A stretch of DNA of 14,013 bases, from assembly GCA_031254155.1 (NCBI GenBank), contig JAIRVA010000003.1, positions 1 through 14,013 on the forward strand, read 5' to 3'. The notes beneath the pieces were generated by a model. The model saw only the letters and a program-made list of their open reading frames with translations, made no database searches and was not told where the DNA came from. This document shows positions 1 through 7,293 of this stretch, piece by piece. The position numbers and the translations under genes are program-made. Position 1 is the first letter of the stretch. Each line of letters begins with the position of its first letter. This DNA is from Propionibacteriaceae bacterium. GTDB taxonomy: Bacteria > Actinomycetota > Actinomycetes > Propionibacteriales > Propionibacteriaceae.

Positions 1-104
1 GGTACGATGTCGACTCACGATAGACCAATCCTTTCTTCCCCGCCCGGAGCGAGCCGGACACGTACCCCATTGGCCGCCCAGCGCACGACTGCCAAGACTA
101 CAGG

Positions 105-656
105 CTAGCCGCAGTTCAACGACTGGGGGTTGGTCGTCTTCGACCCCACCGTCGCAGTCGTGGCTCCGGCGCCTGCGGGCGGCACAAATCTCGCGCTCGC
201 AACCGTCCTGAAACTGTGGATGGTTCTATCGTTTGCGCACTTGTAGTGTCCCGTGTTTCTACTAGCGGACCCGCCCCCTGGTCGCAATGCCTCTGGCGGA
301 ACGGGTTTCCCATCCGCGTCTGTGCTGTTAAATCCAACATTCTGCCAGTACTTGATGAACAGGAAGGACTTTTGCATCTGAATCTGAACAGTGACGGTTG
401 CTCTTGTGCACGGTCCCGACGTGAGTTTCCACCACCCGTGCCCTTGGGTGGCACGTTCTCCGTTGTTCTTGGATTCCTTCGAGATGTGCGCCCAGTCACC
501 ATCCACGGTCCCTGCGCACAACAGAACAGCAGCATTCGCCTGGCTCGGGGCAATCATAGACACCCCGACCACGCCGGACAACACTAATGTGGTAGCGGTC
601 AACACTCCCAGAAGCCTCCGACAAACAGTCTTCCGCCTGGGTTTTCCAAACTTCAT
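105..656 (-). CDS. Small secreted protein with four cysteines, function unknown
   Basis: The 183-residue product starts with a basic segment (KPRRKTVCRR), a hydrophobic core at about residues 15-35 and an AxA-type signal peptidase I site (QANA) near residue 42, so it should be exported by the Sec route. The mature part is about 140 residues and has four Cys (47, 83, 140, 182), compatible with two disulfides. It also has a GHGWW segment near 72-76 and a Gly/Ser stretch at 127-132. The ATG at 656 is preceded by a strong ribosome site (GGGGAGA on the minus strand, 662-668). It is monocistronic, with its own promoter at 721-749. I do not recognise a named family; it resembles short secreted hypothetical proteins of actinobacteria. 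The export call is firm and the function unknown. Confidence 0.8.
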   Translation of the reverse strand: MKFGKPRRKTVCRRLLGVLTATTLVLSGVVGVSMIAPSQANAAVLLCAGTVDGDWAHISKESKNNGERATQGHGWWKLTSGPCTRATVTVQIQMQKSFLFIKYWQNVGFNSTDADGKPVPPEALRPGGGSASRNTGHYKCANDRTIHSFRTVASARFVPPAGAGATTATVGSKTTNPQSLNCG

Positions 657-720
657 TGTTTTCTCCCCTTTTGATTGATTTGTTGTTCACCTCCACTGCC
701 TCCCGGTCAACGTAATCAGC

Positions 721-749
721 AATCTACAACATTGCTGTACATTGCGCAA
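721..749 (-). promoter_or_regulatory. Sigma-70-type promoter of the small secreted protein gene
   Basis: On the minus strand, TTGCGC (749-744) and TAGATT (726-721) are separated by exactly 17 bp. Transcription would start near 714, leaving a leader of about 57 nt before the ATG at 656. The surrounding sequence is AT-richer than the genes. This is inferred from the consensus only. Confidence 0.5.
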
Positions 750-788
750 GGGCCGTCACATGTTGCGTGGGCACGGGGGTCTTCGTAC

Positions 789-2063
789 TCAGGGCGCGAG
801 GGCTGCCAAGGGAGCGGTGATGGTACCGTCGGTGGTGACGAGGGTTGGGCCCGTCCCGGTGACGATAAGGCGGAATGCTGGCTCGCCCATCGCTTGGGTG
901 TCGATCTGCGCGAGTACGGTGGTGAGTGATTCGACACCGGCCGGGATCTGCGTCCCGCTGAGTTTCACCTCGACGGCACCCCAGCGCCCGTCGGGAAGCG
1001 AGATGACCGCGTCGATTTCCTTGCCATAGGAGTCGCGGTAGTGACGGACCTCCCCCTCAATCGCCGAAGCCAGAACGGTTAAGTCGTGGATGACCGCGCT
1101 TTCGAACAGTACGCCGAGCGTGGCGGGATCGCTGGTCAACTGTTGCGGCCCCGCGCCCAGTGCGGCCGCGGCGAGTGCCGGATCCACCAGGTGTAGTTTC
1201 GGCGAGGTCCGTACCCGCGCCCGGGATCGCAGCGCCGGCGCCCACGCACTCTGCGCCTCGACAATGAAGAGGTGTTCGAGCAGTCTGACGTACGCGCTGA
1301 CGGTTTCGACGTCGATGCTGGGAGCCACCACCCGTACATCGGCGGTGAGAGTCTTGTAGGTGACCTCAGAAGCAACAGATCGTGCCAGGGCAGCGATGAG
1401 GTGCTTCACGATGGCCGGCTCGTGCCGGATGTCCGCGATCCGTTGGATGTCGGTCCTCGCCACGTCATCGACGTACCCGCGGAGCCTGGCCGCCGACTGG
1501 GCCAGCGCGAGTCCGGTCAGCGCGGGAAAGCCTGGACGCAGCAGACCCTCGACGACATCGCCGAGGTCAGGGGTCGCCAGGTCGGTCTTCGGCAGGGTGC
1601 CGGAAAACAGGCCCGCCAGGCTGACCATGGCCGCGCGGCCACCAGTTTTCTCCCACCAGGACATGGTACGTTCGCGGAGCCGCAGGAATCTCCCCGCGCC
1701 GGTGTGCCGGGTGATGTCATCGGTGGGAACGGCCGACCCCGTGAGGATGAACTGCCCTGGATGGGTGGTCGTGTCGACGGCCCGTCTCACCAGGTTCCAC
1801 AACTCAGGGGCGACCTGCCACTCGTCGAGCAGTCGCGGGGTGGCGCCTTCGAGAAGGGAGCGCGGCGCGATGTCAAACAATCGTCGTGTCTGGGCGTCGT
1901 CCATGAAAGCGAAAGAGTTCGCGGCGCGCATAGCCGTCATGGTCTTGCCACAGGCCCGCGCCCCCTCTAGCACCACCGCGCCGGAAGCGGCGAGAGCCTG
2001 CTGCAGCACGGCGTCAATGACGCGCGGACGATACTCGCGTCCGAGCGCTTCCTTGGTGTCCAT
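789..2063 (-). CDS. AAA-type ATPase with DUF4143 C-terminal domain
   Basis: The 424-residue protein has a Walker A motif GARACGKT (34-41), a Walker B motif RLLDEW (77-82) and a sensor-1-like LTGS (107-110). The middle and C-terminal parts match the DUF4143 layout. The end carries a PD-(D/E)xK-like signature: EID at 349-351 followed by EVK at 365-367. Proteins of this architecture (AAA_14 plus DUF4143) are widespread and often multicopy in bacteria and archaea; their biological role is not settled. The ATG at 2063 has an AGGA ribosome site seven bases upstream. The reading frame is intact. The gene stands alone; the 23-bp repeat array begins 25 bp upstream of its start codon and so occupies its promoter region. 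The nuclease activity is only suggested by the motif. Confidence 0.88.
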   Translation of the reverse strand: MDTKEALGREYRPRVIDAVLQQALAASGAVVLEGARACGKTMTAMRAANSFAFMDDAQTRRLFDIAPRSLLEGATPRLLDEWQVAPELWNLVRRAVDTTTHPGQFILTGSAVPTDDITRHTGAGRFLRLRERTMSWWEKTGGRAAMVSLAGLFSGTLPKTDLATPDLGDVVEGLLRPGFPALTGLALAQSAARLRGYVDDVARTDIQRIADIRHEPAIVKHLIAALARSVASEVTYKTLTADVRVVAPSIDVETVSAYVRLLEHLFIVEAQSAWAPALRSRARVRTSPKLHLVDPALAAAALGAGPQQLTSDPATLGVLFESAVIHDLTVLASAIEGEVRHYRDSYGKEIDAVISLPDGRWGAVEVKLSGTQIPAGVESLTTVLAQIDTQAMGEPAFRLIVTGTGPTLVTTDGTITAPLAALAP

Positions 2064-2087
2064 GCCATGATCCTAGCCGCCAAGACG

Positions 2088-2212
2088 CCTAGGCCGAGAA
2101 TTGCAGGACCCCTAGACCGATAATTGCAGGACTCCTAAGCCGAGAATTGCAGGATCTCTAGACCGAGGATTGCAGGGTCACTAGGCCGAGGATTGCAGGA
2201 TTTCCAGACCGG
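2088..2212. repeat. Array of 23-bp direct repeats upstream of the ATPase gene
   Basis: Five complete units start at 2088, 2111, 2134, 2157 and 2180, each exactly 23 bp apart; a sixth degenerate unit starts at 2203. Every full unit contains CTA(G/A)-CCGA, then (A/G)ATTGCAGG, differing by substitutions only, with no insertion or deletion. A second-order pattern is visible: units 1, 3 and 5 have (G/A)GCCGA while units 2, 4 and 6 have GACCG, giving a 46-bp alternation. It lies between the ATPase start and the end of the sugar ATPase gene. The even phasing suggests a cooperative binding site or iteron-like array. It is not a CRISPR because there are no unique spacers. Confidence 0.85.
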
Positions 2213-2256
2213 GTTGATCTTGAGCGGCAGCACACTGGGTCTGGCCGTAATGCAGC

Positions 2257-2283
2257 GGAGGGCCCCCCAAAGGGGAGCCCTCC
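2257..2283 (-). terminator. Hairpin terminator after the sugar ATPase gene
   Basis: GGAGGGC (2257-2263) pairs with GCCCTCC (2277-2283) and CCCC (2265-2268) with GGGG (2272-2275), with one C-A mismatch and an AAA loop. The hairpin lies about 20 nt past the stop codon of the minus-strand gene ending at 2305. There is no U-run, which is common for actinobacterial terminators. Confidence 0.65.
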
Positions 2284-2304
2284 AACCGGTACAGTTCCTC
2301 GTAC

Positions 2305-3396
<1,092 letters not shown>

Positions 3397-3674
3397 AGTG
3401 ATTTAACCTTTCCACGGGCGGTACGTGCCCGACGATCCTTAGTGGAGGGAAACCCCTTCAGTGAAAAGTCTGGCCGGGTTTTGTCATTACGTCAAGCCGG
3501 CAGGCGGTCTGGTTTGTTTGGGGGTACGGCGGGACACGGCCCGTCAGACGACCGTGGCAAGGTACGCCAATCAAAAGTCACGTACGGTGTCGGCGCGGGT
3601 GCGGTTCCGCAGACGAGTACGGGGGCCGTCGGGGCGGTGATCGCATCTCTCCAACACGGCCTCCCCAATACGGC
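3397..3674. other. Divergent intergenic region between sugar ATPase and lipase genes
   Basis: No gene is seen here. Just upstream of the ATPase start there is a small inverted repeat, CGGGC (3415-3419) with GCCCG (3427-3431), which would lie in the ATPase leader. I found no convincing -35/-10 pair for the ATPase; a TAAGGAT-like -10 on the minus strand near 3437-3443 lacks a good partner. The rest (about 3480-3670) is GC-rich with no clear structure. The first lipase promoter begins at its right edge. Confidence 0.4.
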
Positions 3675-3703
3675 TTGTGTCCTGGGCCCCGCCGTACTAC
3701 GAT
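3675..3703 (+). promoter_or_regulatory. Promoter of lipase gene 1
   Basis: TTGTGT (3675-3680) and TACGAT (3698-3703) are spaced by 17 bp. The same block, including CGCCGTACTACGATATGCGG around the -10, recurs before the second lipase, which strongly supports it. Transcription would start near 3710, giving a leader of about 60 nt; a short hairpin (CCGGAGAG paired with CTCTTCCGG, 3717-3735) lies in this leader and is absent from copy 2. Confidence 0.7.
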
Positions 3704-3770
3704 ATGCGGTATCACGCCGGAGAGCACTCTTCCGGTGGTGATGGACACTCGAATCTATGGGGAGGAAACT

Positions 3771-4760
3771 ATGTCAATGAGAAGAAGGGTTGCGTCAACG
3801 GTCGCGGCGGTCCTAGTCGCGGTGAGCGTGGCCATTGGTGCGGCGGCTCCGGCGAATGCGGCGACTGTTAATCCGGTCGCCTGGACGCTGCGGAAGCCGG
3901 CGCGGACGGAGGATTACAACTTCGTCAAGGCTCTCGCAACAAACATGTTCCACCCGGGGAAGGATCCGTTGGGTGCGAACGACTGGTCGTGCAGGCCGTC
4001 GGCGGATCATCCCGAGCCGGTGGTGTTGATTCATGGTACGTGGGAGACGGCGTACGACAACTGGAACGGGCTCTCGCCGATTCTCAAGGCGCAGGGGTAC
4101 TGCGTCTTCGCGCTCAACTACGGCAACGACACCGGGATCCCACAGATCAACGCCACCGGTGACATGGTGGCGGCCGCAGACGAGATCGCGGCGTACGTCC
4201 AGAAGGTCCAGGCGGCGACCGGCGCGAGCAAGGTGGCGCTGATCGGGCACTCGCAAGGCGGCGCGCAGGCGAGGTACGTGGCGAATCTGCTCCTGCCCGG
4301 TGTGGTTGACACCGTCATCATGCTCGGCCCGTCGAACCACCCGACGACACTATCTGGCCTTGTCACGCTCGGTAACCTCATGGGGACGACGAGGTTCGTG
4401 TACGGCATCCTGAACGTGATCGGGATGCCCGGCGCTGCCCAGCAGGCCCAGGCGACCGCGCCGTTCTACGTCAATATCAATGGGGCGGGGGAAACCCGGC
4501 CGGGGATCAACTACACGGTCGTCGCAACGAGGTTTGACGAGTTTGTGACCCCGTACGCCCAGGCTTTCATCACGGCCGGGCCCGGGGCGACGGTGGACAA
4601 CATCACCATCCAGAGTGTCTGTCCGTTGGATCTGTCCGAGCACCTTTCCCTCTCGTACTCCAAGAACGTGATCCAGATCATCCTCAACAAGCTTGACCCG
4701 GAGCACCCGCACAAGATCAAGTGCTCCATCCAGGCCCCGCTCGTGGGTGGTACGGCGTAG
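3771..4760 (+). CDS. Secreted alpha/beta-hydrolase lipase, copy 1
   Basis: The 329-residue product has a Sec signal peptide (RRR, hydrophobic core 8-25, cleavage after ANA at about 30) and an alpha/beta-hydrolase domain. The visible catalytic elements are the oxyanion motif LIHGTW (86-91), nucleophile Ser161 in GHSQG, Asp256 in TRFDEFVTP and His291 in SEHLSL, as in actinobacterial triacylglycerol lipases/esterases (Lipase_2-like). Four Cys (74, 111, 284, 318) suggest disulfides. It should hydrolyse acyl esters outside the cell. The frame is open upstream to a TTG at 3675, but that codon is inside the -35 element. The ATG at 3771 has GGGGAGGA five bases upstream and begins the signal peptide. 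The gene is duplicated immediately downstream. Substrate preference is not readable. Confidence 0.92.
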   Translation: MSMRRRVASTVAAVLVAVSVAIGAAAPANAATVNPVAWTLRKPARTEDYNFVKALATNMFHPGKDPLGANDWSCRPSADHPEPVVLIHGTWETAYDNWNGLSPILKAQGYCVFALNYGNDTGIPQINATGDMVAAADEIAAYVQKVQAATGASKVALIGHSQGGAQARYVANLLLPGVVDTVIMLGPSNHPTTLSGLVTLGNLMGTTRFVYGILNVIGMPGAAQQAQATAPFYVNINGAGETRPGINYTVVATRFDEFVTPYAQAFITAGPGATVDNITIQSVCPLDLSEHLSLSYSKNVIQIILNKLDPEHPHKIKCSIQAPLVGGTA

Positions 4761-4764
4761 GGAA

Positions 4765-4820
4765 CCCAACGACCGACAGCCCGACGTGCTCCGGCCAGGC
4801 CGGGGCACGTCGGCGTTGGG
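4765..4820 (+). terminator. Two-step hairpin terminator after lipase gene 1
   Basis: A 16-bp stem, 4781-4796 with 4798-4813, is fully paired with one T-G wobble. Outside it CCCAACG (4765-4771) pairs with CGTTGGG (4814-4820), leaving a nine-base bulge on the left arm. It starts four bases after the stop codon and precedes the second lipase promoter, so each lipase is probably its own transcription unit. No U-run follows. Confidence 0.75.
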
Positions 4821-4832
4821 ACCACATGTGGT
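4821..4832. promoter_or_regulatory. Perfect 12-bp palindrome upstream of lipase 2 promoter
   Basis: ACCACATGTGGT is its own reverse complement. The half-site ATGTGGT recurs at 4863-4869, directly abutting the -35 element of lipase 2. No copy is seen before lipase 1. This looks like an operator specific to the second copy, but it also touches the end of the terminator hairpin, so the role is inferred. Confidence 0.4.
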
Positions 4833-4869
4833 CGTCTTGCCTCATGTCAAGTTGATCGCGAAATGTGGT

Positions 4870-4898
4870 TTGTACCTGGGCGTTCGCCGTACTACGAT
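4870..4898 (+). promoter_or_regulatory. Promoter of lipase gene 2
   Basis: TTGTAC (4870-4875) and TACGAT (4893-4898) are spaced by 17 bp, matching the lipase 1 promoter in position and sequence. Transcription would start near 4905, giving a leader of about 62 nt. Confidence 0.7.
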
Positions 4899-4966
4899 AT
4901 GCGGCATCACGACGATAGGCCGGTCAGTCAGTCGTGACAAGAAACGAACTTATGGGGGAGGAAACT

Positions 4967-5947
4967 ATGTCAGTCAAGGGGAGGTTCGCGTCGACGGTCG
5001 CGGCGGTTGTGGTCGCGGTGAGCGTGGCGATTGGTGCGGCGGCGCCGGCGAATGCGGCAACTGTTAATCCGGTCGCGTGGACGTTGCGGAAGCCGGCGCG
5101 GACGGAGGATTCCAACTTCGTCAAGGCGTTTGCGACGAACTTGTTCCACCCGGGGAAGGATCCGCTGGGTGCGAACGACTGGTCGTGCAAGCCGGGCGCG
5201 GATCATCCGGAGCCGGTGGTGTTGATTCATGGTACGTGGGAGACGGCGTACGACAACTGGAATGGGCTCTCGCCGATTCTCAAGGCGCAGGGCTACTGTG
5301 TCTTCGCACTCGACTATGGTAATACGACCGGGTTGCCCCAGATCAACGGGACCGGTGACATGGTGGCGTCGGCGGACGAGATCGCGGCGTACGTCCAGAA
5401 GGTCCAGGCCGCGACCGGCGCGAGCAAGGTGGCGCTGATCGGGCATTCGCAAGGCGGGACGCAGGCGCGGTACGTGGCGAACCTGCTCCTGCCCGGCGTC
5501 GTCGACACGGTCATTATGCTGGCCCCGTCGAGCCATTTGACGACACTGTTGGGTTTCTACACGCTCGTCCGGCTGTCGAGCGCCGCGTCCAGCCTCCTGA
5601 ACGCCATCGGGATGCCCGCCGCCGTTCAACAGGCCCACGGGGACGGCCCGTTCTACGTCAGTCTCAACGGGGCGGGTGAGACCCGGCCGGGGATCAACTA
5701 CACGGTCATCGCGACCAGGGCGGACGAGATCGCGACCCCCTATACCGCGGCTTTCATCACGGCCGGGCCCGGGGCGACGGTGGACAACATCACGATCCAG
5801 AGTGTCTGCCCCTTGGATCTGTCCGAGCACCTCTCCCTCTCGTACTCCAAGAACGTGGCCCAGATCATCCTCAACAAGCTTGACCCGGCTCACCCGCACA
5901 AGATCAAGTGCTCCCTCCAGGCCCCGTTAGTGGGCGGTACGGCGTAG
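4967..5947 (+). CDS. Secreted alpha/beta-hydrolase lipase, copy 2
   Basis: The 326-residue paralogue of the preceding lipase has the same signal peptide (cleavage after ANA, about 30), the same oxyanion motif (LIHGTW, 86-91), nucleophile Ser161 in GHSQG, Asp253 in TRADEIATP and His288 in SEHLSL. The four Cys are conserved. Residues 1-185 and the last 90 are nearly the same as in copy 1, whereas 186-233 differ strongly and are three residues shorter. That segment follows the nucleophile and corresponds to the lid or acyl-binding region in many lipases. An upstream GTG at 4934 is in frame, but the ATG at 4967 has the GGGGGAGGA ribosome site and begins the signal peptide. No clear terminator follows. 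Confidence 0.92.
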   Translation: MSVKGRFASTVAAVVVAVSVAIGAAAPANAATVNPVAWTLRKPARTEDSNFVKAFATNLFHPGKDPLGANDWSCKPGADHPEPVVLIHGTWETAYDNWNGLSPILKAQGYCVFALDYGNTTGLPQINGTGDMVASADEIAAYVQKVQAATGASKVALIGHSQGGTQARYVANLLLPGVVDTVIMLAPSSHLTTLLGFYTLVRLSSAASSLLNAIGMPAAVQQAHGDGPFYVSLNGAGETRPGINYTVIATRADEIATPYTAAFITAGPGATVDNITIQSVCPLDLSEHLSLSYSKNVAQIILNKLDPAHPHKIKCSLQAPLVGGTA

Positions 5948-5984
5948 CCCGGCGGGGGTACGGCCTACTCACATTGGTCGGCCA

Positions 5985-6212
5985 TCATCCGAGTTCGGCC
6001 CGGACATCAGCCCACGGGCGAGTGGCGTACCCGTCGGCTGCCCAGTCGCGGTACGCCTCGTCGGCTGCGTACACATCCTCAAGATCTTCCAGATATGCCT
6101 CCACGGCCCGCCGGACGTAGAACGCGCTTGGCCGTCCCGTCCGCGTACCGAGGTCGTCCAGTCGCTGCTTGAGTTCGTCGGGCAGACGGACCGACATCAC
6201 TGCTGTAGACAT
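5985..6212 (-). CDS. Ribbon-helix-helix antitoxin-like DNA-binding protein (RelB/CopG type)
   Basis: The 75-residue protein has the N-terminal strand MSVRLPDEL followed by two helices with TGRPSAFYVRRAVEAYLEDLED, the typical ribbon-helix-helix pattern of type II antitoxins. The acidic, Trp/Tyr-rich C-terminus (from about residue 48) is where a RelE/ParE toxin would be bound. No toxin gene follows: only 37 bp separate its stop from the end of lipase 2 on the opposite strand. The start is uncertain: ATG at 6212 overlaps a palindrome and lacks a good ribosome site, and the internal ATG at 6197 gives the common family start MSVRLPDE. It is likely a DNA-binding autorepressor. It may be an orphan antitoxin. 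Confidence 0.82.
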   Translation of the reverse strand: MSTAVMSVRLPDELKQRLDDLGTRTGRPSAFYVRRAVEAYLEDLEDVYAADEAYRDWAADGYATRPWADVRAELG

Positions 6213-6221
6213 GTATACATG
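6210..6221. promoter_or_regulatory. Palindromic operator candidate at the antitoxin start
   Basis: CATGTATACATG is a perfect 12-bp palindrome that includes the first possible start codon of the antitoxin gene. Ribbon-helix-helix antitoxins commonly repress their own promoter through short palindromes at this position. TATACA inside it (minus strand, 6217-6212) could also be the -10 element, which would favour the start at 6197. No -35 is visible. Confidence 0.5.
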
Positions 6222-6309
6222 GTACCAGCCCGCGGGGACGCAGCCTGAGCGCGAGATGGCCGCGCGTGGCGTGGAACCAACCGTCTACACTGAAGGGGAG
6301 ACTTGAGGA

Positions 6310-7203
6310 GTGAGGATTTTCGTGGAGCCAACCGGGCGGGACGCCGAGTACGTGGACGACCCCGTCGTGGTACCCCCTGACAACCCGGCTGAGGGTGCTC
6401 CCGGCCCCGACGACGCCGCCGACTCCGTAACCGTCGCCGAAGACAAGCCCTGGTGGGACGACCCGTCGCTCCCGTGGCGGCACAAGCCGACCCGCGCGGA
6501 TCTCGCCTGCTGGGCGTGGATCGCGGCCGTGGGGATCTACGGGATCGCGCTGCTCCCCCTGCGCACCATCCTCATCGGCTGGTCGCCCCCGGCCGCCGCG
6601 ATGATCACCGGCGGGCGTACCTCCGTTGTGGCGACCGGCGCGTGGGTCCGGGTGGGCGGTGGCCCGCTGATCGTGTATTGGCTTGTCGCGAGCCTGTCCC
6701 TGGTGAAGTTCTCGTGGGTGTACTGGTGGGCCGGCCGGCTCTGGGGCACCGGCATCCTCGACATCTTCGCGGGCAAATCGGCCCGGGCCCGCCGCCGCGC
6801 CGACCGCGCGGTCCGCCTGACGAACCGGTTCGCCGTCCTCGCGATCTTCCTGACCTTCCTGCCGATCCCGTTCCCCATGCCGATCGTGTTCGCGGCCATC
6901 GGGGTCGCGGGCAAGTCCCTGGCACGCTTCCTGCCGCCGGTTATTATTGTCTCTTTGCTGTACCAGGCCGGGTACCTCGCCCTGGGCTGGTGGATCGGTG
7001 AGCCCGCGGTCGCAATCGTGAACCTGTACGCGAAGTACATGTGGTACGTCATGGTCGTCGTACTCGTCGGCATGATCGCGACCTGGTGGTGGCGGCAGCG
7101 GCAAGTCCGGGCGGCGGAGGCGGACGGTACTGCAGGTCCGAGCGGTCCGGCAGGTGCGGGCGGTCCGGCAGGTACGGCAGGTACGGGCGGCCAGAGCGAC
7201 TGA
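6310..7203 (+). CDS. DedA/VTT-like integral membrane protein with collagen-like tail
   Basis: The 297-residue protein has an acidic, Pro-rich N-terminus (to about 60), then about five membrane segments (64-88, 118-140, 174-200, 208-228, 238-261). The pattern WAGRLWG (140-146), the basic cytoplasmic loop 156-173 and the F-L-P-I-P-x-P segment (183-189) recall the VTT/DedA (SNARE-associated) fold, a family linked to envelope lipid handling and membrane homeostasis. The match is by eye and distant. The C-terminus after the last membrane segment carries eight Gly-X-Y triplets (273-296). GTG 6310 has GGGGAG nine bases upstream; GTG 6322 behind GAGGA is an alternative. A TACACT -10-like box lies at 6286-6291. 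It is followed by the zinc-ribbon gene 90 bp downstream. Confidence 0.75.
   Translation: MRIFVEPTGRDAEYVDDPVVVPPDNPAEGAPGPDDAADSVTVAEDKPWWDDPSLPWRHKPTRADLACWAWIAAVGIYGIALLPLRTILIGWSPPAAAMITGGRTSVVATGAWVRVGGGPLIVYWLVASLSLVKFSWVYWWAGRLWGTGILDIFAGKSARARRRADRAVRLTNRFAVLAIFLTFLPIPFPMPIVFAAIGVAGKSLARFLPPVIIVSLLYQAGYLALGWWIGEPAVAIVNLYAKYMWYVMVVVLVGMIATWWWRQRQVRAAEADGTAGPSGPAGAGGPAGTAGTGGQSD
7126..7197 (+). repeat. Collagen-like Gly-X-Y coding repeat
   Basis: Eight consecutive Gly-X-Y triplets (GTA GPS GPA GAG GPA GTA GTG GQS) end the VTT-like protein. Seven of the eight glycines use GGT, although GGC and GGG are common in the rest of the gene. The DNA is a degenerate 9-bp repeat built on GGTNCGGCA, suggesting recent expansion. 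Confidence 0.7.
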
Positions 7204-7293
7204 CCGGCCCTGATTCGTACCTGAACCGATCCCCGGAACCGGTCTCACGCCGGGCCCGCCCGGTAGGCTGGGGGCGGGAGAAAGAGGCCAAAA

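Noticed and set aside
7..108. 33-codon plus-strand ORF at the left edge
   Set aside because: No ribosome site, no recognisable motif and overlaps the end of the secreted protein gene; likely chance.
2088..2212. CRISPR array
   Set aside because: Units are contiguous 23-bp direct repeats with no unique spacers, and no cas gene is present.
3675..3770. Extended N-terminus for lipase 1 from TTG 3675
   Set aside because: The codons overlap the -35 and -10 elements conserved in front of both lipases; the signal peptide begins at 3771.
5941..5984. Terminator after lipase copy 2
   Set aside because: Only a four-base GGGC/GCCC pairing is visible; too weak compared with the hairpin after copy 1.
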